Assembly: GCA_963787485.1 (NCBI GenBank)
Contig: CAWBDF010000003.1
Span: forward strand, 186,001 to 250,000
Direction: 5' to 3'
Origin: Bog-473 sp963787485
GTDB lineage: Bacteria > Actinomycetota > Acidimicrobiia > Acidimicrobiales > RAAP-2
DNA length: 64,000 nucleotides
Position numbers and translations under genes: made by a program. This document shows positions 9,754-18,653 of this stretch, piece by piece. The first letter of the stretch is position 1; the number at the start of each line of letters is the position of its first letter. The notes under the pieces were generated by a model, which did no database searches, was not told where the DNA came from, and saw only the letters and a list, made by a program, of their open reading frames with translations.

Positions 9754-10440
9754 ATGAAGACACCGCCGATCGTTTCTCGAGAGGATTGGATGGTCGCACG
9801 AGAGAAGATCCTGGTCAGGGAAAAGGAGCTCACCCGCGCCCGCGACGCGCTAGCCGCTGAGCGCCGACGGATGCCCTGGATGGCTCTTGACAAGGAATAC
9901 TGGTTCGACGGCCCCGCCGGACGGACGAGCCTCGCGGGCCTTTTCGAGGGCCGGCGTCAGCTAATCGTCTACCGCGCCTTTTACGGACCCGAAGTGACGA
10001 CATATGCGGAGGGCGGCTCGTATCCCGAGCGGGCGTGCGTGGGCTGCTCCCTCGTCGCCGACCAGGTCGCGCACCCTGGCCACCTGCAGGCGCGAAACAC
10101 GGCGCTCGCGTTCGCATCACGCGCGCCCCAGGCCGACCTCCAGCGCTTGAAGGAGCGCCATGGATGGGAACACATCCCCTGGTACACAATCATCGACGAC
10201 TTCGACAAGGACTTCGACGTCGACGAGTGGCACGGTACCAACGCGTTCATCCGCGAAGGTGACCGGATCTTCCGCACCTGCTTCATCAACAGCCGCGGCG
10301 ACGAGCAGATGGGCGGCACCTGGAGCTACCTCGACATCACGGCGCTTGGTCGTCAAGAAGAGTGGGAGGACTCGCCCGAGGGTTACCCGCAGGCTGCGCC
10401 CTACCAATGGTGGAACTACCACGACGCGTACAGGACCTGA
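9754..10440 (+). CDS. DUF899 family (thioredoxin-like) protein
   Basis: A 228-residue product. ATG 9754 follows GAGAGGACGAGA, a fair ribosome site, and is preferred to ATG 9733. Family signatures are visible: REDWMVAREKILVREKELTR, the RRMPWMALDKEYWFDG segment, GRRQLIVYRAFYGP and the Trp-rich C-terminus PYQWWNYHDAY. The CxGC spacing of the typical member appears as ACVGCSLVADQ. The family has a thioredoxin-like fold and no firmly assigned activity. The gene is intact. Confidence 0.85.
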   Translation: MKTPPIVSREDWMVAREKILVREKELTRARDALAAERRRMPWMALDKEYWFDGPAGRTSLAGLFEGRRQLIVYRAFYGPEVTTYAEGGSYPERACVGCSLVADQVAHPGHLQARNTALAFASRAPQADLQRLKERHGWEHIPWYTIIDDFDKDFDVDEWHGTNAFIREGDRIFRTCFINSRGDEQMGGTWSYLDITALGRQEEWEDSPEGYPQAAPYQWWNYHDAYRT

Positions 10441-10609
10441 TCGCGGTGTCTCTTCGGGCTGGGAAGCCTTGATGATTATCCTCAGGCTGCAGCATCCCGT
10501 AATTGCCGCAGGAGCACTCAGAACGGGGTTCGCACAGCACATAACGAGGGGACCGGGGCGCAAACGAATCCCACGCATCCGTCGGCTCTGCGTAGGACCT
10601 AGTAGGCGG

Positions 10610-11146
10610 TCACGATCGATCGATACTGAGCCTGTCGACCCGGATCCGGACGAGGCGAGCACGGCTAATCCGCCATTCGCCGTCCTCGCGGAGATAGTCC
10701 TCTTCGTAGTGTCCGTAGCCCTTCAAGCCGCGCCGTCTGCCGCTCTCGCCGACGGGCCACTCGACGTAATCATGCATTGCCCAGATCCCTCGTGCCGTGT
10801 CTGAGCTCAGCAGGTCGATCTCGGGGGTGTGACCGTGATGGACGGACTGTGCACCGACCAACGACTTCCTGACGAAGGTCACAATTGCATCGCGTCCTTG
10901 GACCTTGACGTCGCGTTCCGGCAGTTCGAGGACTGCGTCCCGAGTAAAGACCTCACTGAGAACTTCCCAGATCTTGCGATCGACGGCACGGAAGTATCGG
11001 GCCTTCAGCTGTTTGATCGCCTCAAGGTCGAGGAGGTGTTGGAGTGCGTCCTGTTGCGCGCCGGACAGTTGGCCCCTCCTGTCGATGTCAGCGGCCTGGT
11101 CCGGGCACCGTATCAGACCGGGCGCGAGCCCAATCATCGTATGCAC
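10610..11146 (-). CDS. SnoaL-like / NTF2-fold protein
   Basis: A frame of 178 residues, of which about 150 from LDLEAIKQLKARYFRAVD onward match the SnoaL_4 pattern (helix IKQLKARYFRAVDRK, then VFTRDAVLEL, HHGHTPEIDLLS, RGIWAMHDYVEW, and YEEDYLREDGEWRISRARL). Relatives include dehydratases and ring hydroxylase small subunits; substrate unknown. The first 28 codons look weak, so the true start may be internal at a GTG/TTG. Intact to its stop. Confidence 0.8.
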   Translation of the reverse strand: MHTMIGLAPGLIRCPDQAADIDRRGQLSGAQQDALQHLLDLEAIKQLKARYFRAVDRKIWEVLSEVFTRDAVLELPERDVKVQGRDAIVTFVRKSLVGAQSVHHGHTPEIDLLSSDTARGIWAMHDYVEWPVGESGRRRGLKGYGHYEEDYLREDGEWRISRARLVRIRVDRLSIDRS

Positions 11147-11247
11147 GACTGACGACCAGAAGCGGCCAACATTCAGGTCGACGGCTTAAGCGAAGGGCCC
11201 TCACGGGGGGAGCTACAAGGTCATTGGCGAACTGGGCTGGGTCCCTT

Positions 11248-11475
11248 CTACCTTGCCAGGACGACTATCCCCACCACTGCGAAGACAATCCCGCCAAGCA
11301 GGTAAGACAACCCCAGTACCTTGCGATATCTCTCGGGATCTCCCGTCCGAAGGGAATTGGGAATTGTCTTCCCCACAATGCCGGCTCCCATCTTTCGATA
11401 GTCAGACAGCAATGTGACTCCGAGCAACACGAGGACGATGCCAAACACGATGGCGAGTGCGCCTCCCACGCGCAC
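11248..11475 (-). CDS. Small two-TM membrane protein
   Basis: A 75-residue protein with two hydrophobic segments, residues about 5-23 (ALAIVFGIVLVLLGVTLL) and 55-73 (LSYLLGGIVFAVVGIVVLA), joined by a basic loop. This is a clear membrane hairpin and the frame is clean. No named family is recognised. It stands alone between a SnoaL-like gene and a broken small gene. Confidence 0.65.
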   Translation of the reverse strand: MRVGGALAIVFGIVLVLLGVTLLSDYRKMGAGIVGKTIPNSLRTGDPERYRKVLGLSYLLGGIVFAVVGIVVLAR

Positions 11476-11798
11476 GATTCTGCCCCATATCGCTCATGAC
11501 GTCTCGCTAGGAGCATCCCTCCTACATCGTGCGCTCGAAGTAGGCAGAGGTCTGCAGGTCACACGCGATGCGGACCATGACGATGCGCCGGCGCACTGTT
11601 GGCCTGACGATCGCGTCCCCGATCGAGCCGATACCGACCAGCGGTCTCGCGGCTGGCTAAGTGGCTCGAAAATCGATGGTGAGGGACGGTGACGCTCCTA
11701 GAGAACACCGCCCCTCAGTTCGGATGCTGACAGGGCAGTTCATTCCGAAATAGAGCCGACCGGACTGAACGGGCACAACGGACACACAACAAACAGGT

Positions 11799-12064
11799 TC
11801 AGCCGTGCTTGGGATCGACCGACACCAGCTCGATACTCAGATCCCAGAGCGTTTCAAGACTGCCGTGCAAGCGGGCCGGATCCGAAATCCACCCGACCAC
11901 TTGGTTTCGCCAAGATTGCACCGACTGACCTCGAATCTGCTTTGCACCACCGCGATCAGGGTCGGACTCAGTCTTCCCTTGACCACGATCTCGAAACGCT
12001 CGGCGTTCAAGGGGTTTCTTTTCCGGTGTCGCACGATTCCAAGCGGTGACGTCAGCACGTGCAT
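11799..12064 (-). pseudogene. Small hypothetical protein, frameshifted
   Basis: One frame gives NAERFEIVVKGRLSPTLIAV to CNLGETK and another gives VVGWISDPARLHGSLETLWD ending DPKHG at 11799. Joined with one base change at about 11900-11906 they form a compact beta-alpha-beta protein resembling common actinobacterial small proteins of the form ExxVxGRLSPxL...DQAALHGLLxxLxxLGLELV. The start is uncertain: ATG 12064 or the TTG at 12010 just before NAERF. Function unknown. Confidence 0.5.
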
Positions 12065-12151
12065 CGCTTCCTCGTGAAACAGTCAGCCCCGCAAAGTCGT
12101 CACCCCTGGAGGGTGATCGTGGGCTTGGAGCCGACAGCGGGTGGCTTAGAC

Positions 12152-12584
12152 TTAGTCCCTGCGAGGAGCCAGCAACCACGTGGCTATCTGGTCATCAGGT
12201 CCGGCGGTGTCGGAGCGGCTCACGTTCCAGCCGGTCCCCTCGAGCAACCGCTGGAAGTAATCGATCACCGCCTCGTCATCTCTGACTCCAGGATCACCGA
12301 TCTCCTCCTCGGTGAATCGACTGAAGGACCCGACTCCGCCACCCTCCAGCGATAGGTACACGCTGTGCTCGTCCAGCCTTTTTGCGGTCGCCTTCTTGGC
12401 GGCGGGATCGTAGGTGATTAGGGGAGCGGCCGCCATGTGGAGATCGTAGGTCTGGCGGCGGGTGGCGTAAGCCAAAGATGTTCTCGGCAGTGCTTCCAAG
12501 TGCAGTAACAACCTCGGCCCATCGATGGATGCGCTCCCCATCGTCAAGGACGCCCGCCGGGCCGCGTTTCGGGGCACCGCTCAT
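12152..12584 (-). pseudogene. Hypothetical protein, frameshifted
   Basis: ATG 12584 follows an AAAGG site and gives MSGAPKRGPAGVLDDGERI ... ALGSTAENIFG in one frame. From about 12470 the coding potential moves to another frame: YATRRQTYDLHMAAAPLITY ... IATWLLAPRRD. One extra base at 12469-12470 explains the break, and removing it gives 143 codons exactly. No family recognised. Confidence 0.5.
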
Positions 12585-12603
12585 TCGGACCTTTGCTAAA
12601 CGC

Positions 12604-12906
12604 CTATGGCCTTGTGATTTGTACCCCCCCGGGCAGCTCGACGCGGTAACAGGGGAGCAGCGTCGCCGTCGCCCTTGCGTTGAAGGGTGCAGCGAAAGGT
12701 TCCTTGTTGCAGAAGAGTGGTCTAGTCGTACCCACCTTGGGCGGAGTGAGATTGCCCGGAAGCGACGGAGCAATCTGCGCTGAACGCACTGGTACTCCAT
12801 TGCCGGGTCCGCCAGGCTCCTGCAACGCCCCAACCGTGGCGGCAGTGATCGTCAGTACGGCCAGTCCTCCCAAGATTCCGATTGGAACGAGGTGGCGATG
12901 AATCAC
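12604..12906 (-). CDS. Small secreted or membrane-anchored protein
   Basis: A 100-residue product with a basic start (MIHRHLVPIG) and a hydrophobic stretch ILGGLAVLTITAATVGA consistent with a signal peptide or anchor. The mature part is Pro/Gly-rich with two Cys. It ends only 20 bp before the start of the next minus-strand gene, so the two may be cotranscribed. No homologue is recognised. Confidence 0.5.
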   Translation of the reverse strand: MIHRHLVPIGILGGLAVLTITAATVGALQEPGGPGNGVPVRSAQIAPSLPGNLTPPKVGTTRPLFCNKEPFAAPFNARATATLLPCYRVELPGGVQITRP

Positions 12907-13390
12907 CCTCGAAGTATGTCCGAGGGCAGGTCGCTACGACCTTCATCCCAAGCACCACCCTTGAGCTCAGTCTCGGTGGCGGAGAGGCTCGCGGTGGCAA
13001 TGCGGGTGCGCCAATCCCTCGGCCCGCCACTAACCGGCATTGCGGGTCAGGGTGTTTAGACGTAGGAAGATCGCCGAAGAACTGTGCAACGTCATAGTTG
13101 CCGAACTTCCGATGTAAACCAGTCGGCGCACTGATCGACATCGGTGACTCCGGAACGCCGAGGCACGGCGCCTGGCAGCTCAACGTGAGCTAGACGGTAA
13201 GACTGAGACGGACCCGACGACCGAGGCACGGTCCAGGCCCTCGTCAAGCAGATCGAGGGGGGTTGGTCGGCCTGGCGGAGGCCGAGCGGCCCAGACGGCG
13301 GCCGTGTACGGACTCTCGGCCTCGAGCTGACCTATCACCCGAGACCGACACGCTGGACACTAGAGCCCGATCGGATGCGAATACCAGGGG

Positions 13391-13404
13391 TCGTGTCGGA
13401 GGGG
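13391..13404 (+). repeat. Copy of tRNA-Leu 3'-end sequence, candidate att remnant
   Basis: TCGTGTCGGAGGGG here is identical to 58885-58898, which covers the last bases of tRNA-Leu(GAG) plus three flanking bases, in the same orientation. A 12-base core of it also occurs at 55410-55421. It could be a left attachment site of an island ending at the tRNA. Confidence 0.35.
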
Positions 13405-13451
13405 ATTCACCTTGAGCACGCCAGCGTGGGAGACCAGCTGGAGGTGAACGA

Positions 13452-13479
13452 GGGGGCGCCCGACCGGTCAGGCGCCCCC
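13452..13479. terminator. GC-rich hairpin, terminator-like
   Basis: GGGGGCGCC (13452-13460) and GGCGCCCCC (13471-13479) form a perfect 9-bp stem with a 10-base loop. There is no T-run on either side, so it may be an actinobacterial-type (I-shaped) terminator or another structured element. Confidence 0.45.
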
Positions 13480-13764
13480 TCCTGCGCAGCGGGCCCTTGC
13501 GATCCCCCCCGCACCCCCACCAGACGCCTACCACGTCTCCCGCCACTCGTCGTAGCACAAGAGCCAGTCGATGAGGCGCCAGAAGAGGCTCGGTCCGGCT
13601 CCTCTGCACGCCGCCTAATGGTGTCAGGTAGGCCGGCTGATGAGCTGCTCGCGGAGGCCCTCTACGCCGGGCGCATCGTCGGACATGCCACCAGCGATTC
13701 GAGAGCGAGTGGGCTTCTCCGGGTTTGACGGACATCCACGATCAGGTGCACAGCACCAGAGAGG

Positions 13765-14085
13765 ATGCCCATCATGGAGACCATGGAGAGGAAGAAGAAG
13801 CCCCGTCCCCGCCGGTCGTTCACCCCGGAGTTCAAGGCCGAGATCGTCGAGCACTGCAGACGCGGTGACCGCTCGATCGGCCAGGTGGCCCGGGACTTCG
13901 ACCTGACAGAGACGAACGTGCGCAGCTGGGTGAAGCAGGCCGAGATCGACGCCGGTGAGCGGCCCGGACTCAGCACCGAGGAGCGGGCCGAGCTGGCACG
14001 CCTGCGCCACGAGAACCGCCAGCTGCGCCTCGACAACGAGACGCTCAAGAGAGCAACGAGTTTCTTCGCCCGGGAGACCCGATGA
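13765..14085 (+). CDS. IS3-family transposase OrfA
   Basis: A 106-residue DNA-binding protein. It has the helix-turn-helix region SFTPEFKAEIVEHCRRGDRS to FDLTETNVRSWVKQAEID and a C-terminal leucine-zipper-like coil ending LKRATSFFARET, both typical of OrfA. The stop overlaps the orfB start (ATGA at 14082-14085), the normal arrangement for producing OrfB or an OrfAB fusion by frameshifting. It appears intact. ATG 13774 is an alternative start. Confidence 0.9.
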   Translation: MPIMETMERKKKPRPRRSFTPEFKAEIVEHCRRGDRSIGQVARDFDLTETNVRSWVKQAEIDAGERPGLSTEERAELARLRHENRQLRLDNETLKRATSFFARETR

Positions 14086-14973
14086 CGGTGGACCCGTTCA
14101 TCGAGGCGGAAGAAGCTGCAGGTCACGGTGCCAAGCGCGCCTGTCGCCTGCTCGAGGTCTCCCGGTCCGCCTACTACGAGCGCAAGAAGGCCATCCCCTC
14201 GGCCCGGGACATCACCGACGCCGAGCTGACCGAGAAGATCAAAGAGGTCCACGACGAGTCCAAGGGCACCTATGGGTACCTGCGGGTGCGCAAGGCCCTC
14301 GCTGACGAGGGCGTCTTGGTCGGCAAGTGGCGGGTGCGCCGGCTCATGCGAGCGGCCGGCCTCGAGGGCCGGGCCAAGAAGCGCTGGCGCACGACGACGG
14401 TGCCCGATCCCGAAGCCGAGGCGGCCAAGGACCTGATCCAGCGCCACTTCGGGCCGTGCGAAGAACTCGACCGCCGCTATGTCGGCGACATCACCTACAT
14501 CGCCACCTGGGAGGGCTGGGCCTACCTGGCCACCGTCATCGACCTGGCCAGCCGCAAGGTCGTGGGCTGGGCGCTGGCCGATCACATGCGCACCGAGCTG
14601 GTCGAAGACGCGCTCTGAGATGGCCTTCGCCCAGCGTCGGCCGGCCGAGGGCGTGATCTTCCACTCCGACCGGGGATGCCAGTACACGAGCGGCGACTAC
14701 GCCACGCTGGCCCGGGCCAACGGCGTGGTGCTCTCGGTCGGGCGCAAGGGCGAGTGCTGGGACAACGCGGTGGCCGAGAGCTTCTTCGCCACCATCAAGC
14801 GCGAGCTCATCGACACGCGGTCGTGGCCGACGAGGGCGGGACTTCGCCGCGCTGTCTTCGAGTACATCGAAGGCTGGTACAACACGCGCCGTCTGCACAG
14901 CTCGCTCGGCTACCGCAGCCCCGCCAAATACGAAGCACTCATCCACCACAACGCCGACCGTCAGGCGGCATGA
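14082..14973 (+). pseudogene. IS3-family transposase OrfB, one-base insertion
   Basis: An rve-type DDE transposase. The first part (MTVDPFIEAEEAAGHGAK...) carries the first catalytic Asp in YVGDITYIAT. It stops early at TGA 14616-14618 because of one extra base in GCGCTCTGAG. Deleting that base restores EDALEMAFAQRRPAEG, the second Asp in HSDRGCQYTS and the Glu in NAVAESFFATIKREL, and gives 296 residues ending at 14973. The catalytic triad is otherwise complete. Confidence 0.9.
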
Positions 14974-15013
14974 TCAACACAACCAACCTGTCCGTCGAAC
15001 CCGGTCAAGCCCA

Positions 15014-15988
15014 GAGCTGTCTGGTAGGGCGTAGGGTCCTCGGCGAGCAGCTCATCCATCGGCCATCGAGGGTACGACTCCGCGGTGACTCGCGGGTGGA
15101 TCCGACACCGGGTCTACGGTCGCGTCGGGGACCCGATGCCTAGCCTGGTGACCAGGTCCCGGCTTCGTCGCCGGGGCGGGACTGTGCTGGCGGAACGTCT
15201 ACGACCGCAACCTCCAGGCGTCCCGCTGCCCCGAGACACCGTCCTGGACGGTGCGCTGGAGGTTCCCACGAGAGGCGGCCGCTGGTGGGGCGTGTGGGCG
15301 TGCTCGGACCACCGCGAGGGTCTGACGGGGGTTGCGGGAGTACGCGTGCCGACGCCGAGAGAACTCAACCCACCCCGCCGCGCCCGCCGCTGAAATCCGG
15401 CAGGGGGAAGTTACCGGCAAAACGGCGGGGTGGGAATGAGCTCCTCGTCATTACTACGGATTGAGCGGCCGAAGAGATGGTTACTTACGTCAGGATCGGA
15501 TCGATCCTCCATTCGCGAGTGACCCCGCTACGTTTGCGCGAACCGGACGGCGGCTGATCGAAGGCTCCTCCCCCTGCGCGTTTGGTCGGACCTCGCCCGC
15601 ATGATTCGGTCGGAGCTCGCCGAGCAGATGGACGAGCTGCTCCGCGAGCTGGTGGGGCGGGTCAGAACTCCTCGAACGAGTCACATGTCGAAAGCAACGG
15701 ATTTGTAACCTGGTGTTGAGCGCGTCCACGGTCGAGGCAATTAGGCTCAAAGCCTTAGAACGCGGTCCGGCCGGCGATCCCCCTCCCCACTTCCCCCCGG
15801 GAGCGGACGCCGGCCGCACCGCGTTTCCAGACAGTAGCCCCAGCGTTCCGGGCCCCGCTTTGGCGGGGTCGCTTTGCATTCTCTCCCGCGCCGGCTGCTC
15901 TCCGAATTTCGGCAGCTCATCCATCGATCCGAGGGAGCCGGCCGCGAGGGCAGCTCGTCTTCCGCCTCGTCCGCTCGATGGCTCGGGA
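15014..15988. other. Gene-poor stretch right of the IS3 element
   Basis: No supportable gene in about 970 bp. A short plus-strand frame at about 15601-15708 (MIRSELAEQMDELLRELVGR...) and inverted copies of the MDELL-type word are the only coding-like traces. A small hairpin lies at 15851-15870. The dioxygenase gene begins on the far side and ends at 15989. Confidence 0.4.
15851..15870. terminator. Hairpin near dioxygenase 3' end
   Basis: GGCCCCGC - TTTG - GCGGGGTC forms an 8-bp stem with one G-T pair, followed on the plus strand by TCGCTTTGC. It lies about 120 bp past the stop of the minus-strand dioxygenase gene and could terminate that transcript. Confidence 0.4.
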
Positions 15989-16873
15989 TCAGCCCGTCCC
16001 TTCGAAGCGGGGCGACTCCTTCTCGGCGGGCTCGATCGGCGTCGAGGCGATCACCTTGCGGAGTGTCCGGGCAGGCCCCTTGAGCGGGACGTTGCCTCGG
16101 GCGTGCTGGACGGCCAGGTTGTCCCAAACGACGAGATCGCCCTGGGCCCAGTAGTGGCGGTAGAGCCCGCTCGGTTGGTAGAGATGGGTGAAGAGCTCCT
16201 CGAGCAACGCCTCGCTCGCATCGTGCTCCAGCCCGACGAGAGCGAGGGTCTTCTGCTGGCTCACGAAGAGCACGGTCTGCCCGGTGCGAGGATTACGGAG
16301 GGCGACCGGCGTGATGGCCGTCTGGGCCTCGGTGAACACCGGGATGAGCACATCGCCCTCATCGTTGTCCCGGTCGGCGTACGTCTCATCGTGCCCGTGA
16401 ACCGCGTGAAGACCCTCCACGCGGGCACGCAATTCCTCGGGAAGGGTGTTCCAAGCATCCGTCGAGCTGGCGAAGATCGTCGGCGCCACCGGAGACTCGA
16501 TTTCCTCCCCGTAGAGCGAGAGCGACGCACAGGGGCGGGAGAAGGACATCATGTCGCTGTGGAAGAGAAGCCGCCCGTACGGTGCGTTGGCCCCGGGCTT
16601 GCGGTTCGAGACGTAGTGCGGCTCAGGGAGCTCCTGACCCTCCTCCGCGAGGGCTTCGGCCGAGGTCGCGTCATCGAGCCCGACCAGCCCCCTGGTCAAG
16701 AGAGCCTGAACGTCTGAGTCCACTTCGAGCCCGCGGAAGATCAAGAGCCCTCGCTCGTCGAAGACCTGCTGGAGCAGGCGGCGATCCTCGTCGCCCAAGC
16801 CGGAATCAGGGTCGATGCCTTGGATTTCCGCTCCGAAGGCCGGCATGACCGATCGGACGCGCAGTCCGCTCAT
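15989..16873 (-). CDS. TauD/TfdA family Fe(II)/2-oxoglutarate dioxygenase
   Basis: A 294-residue oxygenase. The iron-binding triad is visible: H105 and D107 in LLFHSDMMSF and the distal H257 in AVQHARGNV, with R269/R272 in ARTLRKV positioned to bind 2-oxoglutarate. Members hydroxylate or cleave small acids such as taurine or phenoxyacetates while decarboxylating 2-oxoglutarate. The substrate is unknown. It is an isolated gene between two insertion sequences, which suggests it may travel with them. Confidence 0.9.
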   Translation of the reverse strand: MSGLRVRSVMPAFGAEIQGIDPDSGLGDEDRRLLQQVFDERGLLIFRGLEVDSDVQALLTRGLVGLDDATSAEALAEEGQELPEPHYVSNRKPGANAPYGRLLFHSDMMSFSRPCASLSLYGEEIESPVAPTIFASSTDAWNTLPEELRARVEGLHAVHGHDETYADRDNDEGDVLIPVFTEAQTAITPVALRNPRTGQTVLFVSQQKTLALVGLEHDASEALLEELFTHLYQPSGLYRHYWAQGDLVVWDNLAVQHARGNVPLKGPARTLRKVIASTPIEPAEKESPRFEGTG

Positions 16874-17135
16874 TCGCTCCGTCCAATCTCTCGGGAATGC
16901 GCTGCTCGATCATGGTGCCACTCAGGTGCCATAGCGTCCAGAACGATGCCGATATCTCATCAGGTGATCGGCTCGATCTCCTTCTCCCCGGCGGCTGTAC
17001 CGCACCACCGGCGATCCTCCAGTCGCCAGTGCCCTCCGCCATTCGACGGTGCGTCGCTCAGGCATCGCCGCGTCGGCTGGGCCGCGTCGAGCTCCGTCAG
17101 CGTCGGAGGCCGATATGGCGTGGGCTCCCGGGCTA

Positions 17136-18346
17136 GTGCCGTATCAGGCAACGTTTGCGCGCTTGACCAGCTCACGCAAGGTGCGGTCGTGAGCGTTGCG
17201 GTTGCGCCAGATGATGTAGCGGCGGATCATGGAGTTCTGCTCTTCGTGTGAGCGGTGGTCGGTGCCGTCGAGGGTGAAGTAGCGCAGCGCCTGGAACTGC
17301 GCCTCGATCCGGTTCATCCAGCTGGCGTTGGTCGGCACGTAGGCCAGTTCGACGTTGTTGGCTTCGGCCCAGTTGCCCACCCGGGAGTCGACCTTGGTCG
17401 AGAGGTGCGGGCTGAAGTTGTCGAGCACGATGGCGATGCGGACGTTGGGCGGGTAGAGGGTGCGCAGGTAGCGGCAGAACTCGAGGAACCTGGTGCGGTC
17501 CTTGGTCGTCTTGACGTGGCCGTACATCTTGTCGGTGTGCAGGTCATAGGCGGCCATGAGGTGGCGGACGCCCTTGGTGCGGGTGTAGGTGGCCCGGCGA
17601 CGTCGGCGTCGTGGTTCTTCGGACCCCTCGCCCTTGACGATCCTCGGTGCCCACTGCTTGCCCGGCCGGGGCAACAGGTTCAGCGGGCCGAACTCGTCCA
17701 TGCAGATGATGACGCTCGGATCGCCCTCCTTCGGTGTTGCCTTGCCATCGGCGATCTCGTAGAGCTCGAGCACCCGATTCTTCTTGGCCTCGAAGTCGGG
17801 GTCGGTGGATTGCTTGTAGGTCTTGATCACTTGAAAGGAGACACCCTCCTCGCGGAGGAGCACGCGCAGACCCTCGTGACTGATGTCGTCGACCACCCCC
17901 TCGGCGACGAGGAACTCGGCCAGCTTGGACAAGCTCCAGGTGGAAAAGGGCAGGTCGTGGTCGACCGGACGGCTGAGGGCGATCTTCTTGATCTCCCGGC
18001 GCTCGGGCAGGGTGAACTTCGGCGGCCGGCCTCCCGCGTACCTAGCGACCAACGACTCAAACCCGTCAGCGTTGAAGTTGTGGATGACCTCTCTGACCCG
18101 GTCTTCTGACGTGAAGGCAATCTTGGCGATGGCTGGCACGTCCATCCGTTGTGCTGACCAGAGCACGATCTGGGCTCTTCGCCATCGCACCACCGAGCCC
18201 GAGCCCCGGCGCACGATCGAGAGGAGCTTGCGTCCCTCCTCGTTGGTGATCTCCCTGACTGCCACGCGTTCTGCCATGGCACCACTTTGCGCGACCCGGA
18301 GATCAAAGTGGTGGACGCGCCCCACCAACGTTGCCGGTCACGGCAC
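17136..18346 (-). mobile_element. Complete IS630-family insertion sequence, 1211 bp
   Basis: The left end GTGCCGTATCAGGCAACGTT and the inverted right end GTGCCGTGACCGGCAACGTT match at 17 of 20 bases. A TA lies directly outside each end (17134-17135 and 18347-18348), the target duplication expected for IS630/Tc1-type elements. One transposase gene fills the element, and its stop codon lies inside the left terminal repeat. Nothing looks broken, so this copy could be active. Confidence 0.9.
17144..18277 (-). CDS. IS630-family transposase
   Basis: Starts at MAERVAVREITNEEGRK (377 residues); a longer frame to 18328 would begin inside the terminal repeat and is less likely. It has an N-terminal helix-turn-helix (VVRWRRAQIVLWSAQ, MDVPAIAKIAFTSEDRVRE) and the DDE catalytic domain: Asp in VIICMDEFGPL, Asp in IAIVLDNFSPHLS, and Glu in SWMNRIEAQFQALRYF. 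An Arg-rich patch (about residues 225-232) lies between the first two acids. The product cuts and joins the element ends at TA sites. Confidence 0.93.
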   Translation of the reverse strand: MAERVAVREITNEEGRKLLSIVRRGSGSVVRWRRAQIVLWSAQRMDVPAIAKIAFTSEDRVREVIHNFNADGFESLVARYAGGRPPKFTLPERREIKKIALSRPVDHDLPFSTWSLSKLAEFLVAEGVVDDISHEGLRVLLREEGVSFQVIKTYKQSTDPDFEAKKNRVLELYEIADGKATPKEGDPSVIICMDEFGPLNLLPRPGKQWAPRIVKGEGSEEPRRRRRRATYTRTKGVRHLMAAYDLHTDKMYGHVKTTKDRTRFLEFCRYLRTLYPPNVRIAIVLDNFSPHLSTKVDSRVGNWAEANNVELAYVPTNASWMNRIEAQFQALRYFTLDGTDHRSHEEQNSMIRRYIIWRNRNAHDRTLRELVKRANVA

Positions 18347-18653
18347 TAGCTCGTCGGGTGGGGGTACGGCCCAGCGGCGACGCGCGGGTGGATCATTCGA
18401 CAGACAACAGCCCCGCCGTACTCAGCAGGCGGGGCTGTTGTGGTCTGCGCCATCCTCCTGGTTTCCAGGTTGGGCGCTCTGGGCATGTTACCTGCCGTTT
18501 GTCTCCCCATAACTCGTTCATGGAGCGTCCGACCGCCCCCAGCTCAGCCGAGCCGGTGCTGGCGGCGGGAATAGATCTACGTCCCAACAACAACATCGCA
18601 GCCGTGACGTTTGGCTCTACTCCTCATAAACCGGGATCGGCCAGTTTGGCTAG
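18347..18653. other. 307-bp stretch with no gene, holding a hairpin
   Basis: Apart from the strong hairpin at 18405-18440, no open frame here has coding character. It joins the right end of the IS630 element to a weak small frame. Confidence 0.4.
18405..18440. terminator. Strong 13-bp hairpin
   Basis: CAACAGCCCCGCC (18405-18417) and GGCGGGGCTGTTG (18428-18440) pair perfectly around a 10-base loop. It lies 60 bp beyond the IS630 end. The stem is long and GC-rich as in a factor-independent terminator, although no T-run follows. Confidence 0.55.

Larger units (their letters stand above)
12907..13709. other. Gene-poor stretch left of the IS3 element
   Basis: No convincing gene is visible in about 800 bp. 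It contains a 14-bp copy of the tRNA-Leu 3' region (13391-13404), a strong hairpin (13452-13479) and the left arm of an inverted repeat (13639-13657) that flanks the IS3 element. Open frames here have arginine/proline-biased composition typical of non-coding GC-rich DNA. Confidence 0.5.
13710..15013 (+). mobile_element. Complete IS3-family insertion sequence, 1304 bp
   Basis: Both ends can be defined. The left end begins TGGGCTTCTCCGGGTTTG at 13710; the right end, read inward from 15013, begins TGGGCTTGACCGGGTTCG. The two match over about 25 bp with three differences and start with the TG typical of the family. The 3-bp direct repeat GAG lies on each side (13707-13709 and 15014-15016). Inside are orfA and orfB overlapping by ATGA. 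orfB has a one-base insertion, so this copy is probably not autonomous. Confidence 0.9.
13639..15056. repeat. Imperfect inverted repeat flanking the IS3 element
   Basis: GATGAGCTGCTCGCGGAGG at 13639-13657 reappears inverted at 15038-15056 with one mismatch, and similarity extends weakly for another 11 bases toward the element. The arms lie outside the IS3 terminal repeats, so they are not part of the element. Related ATGGAYGAGCTG words occur at about 15629 and, inverted, near 15913-15926. Confidence 0.4.

Noticed and set aside
12722..13183. Minus-strand frame of 153 codons
   Set aside because: It overlaps the small secreted protein in another frame, has Arg/Pro/Ser-rich composition and shows no motif or ribosome site.
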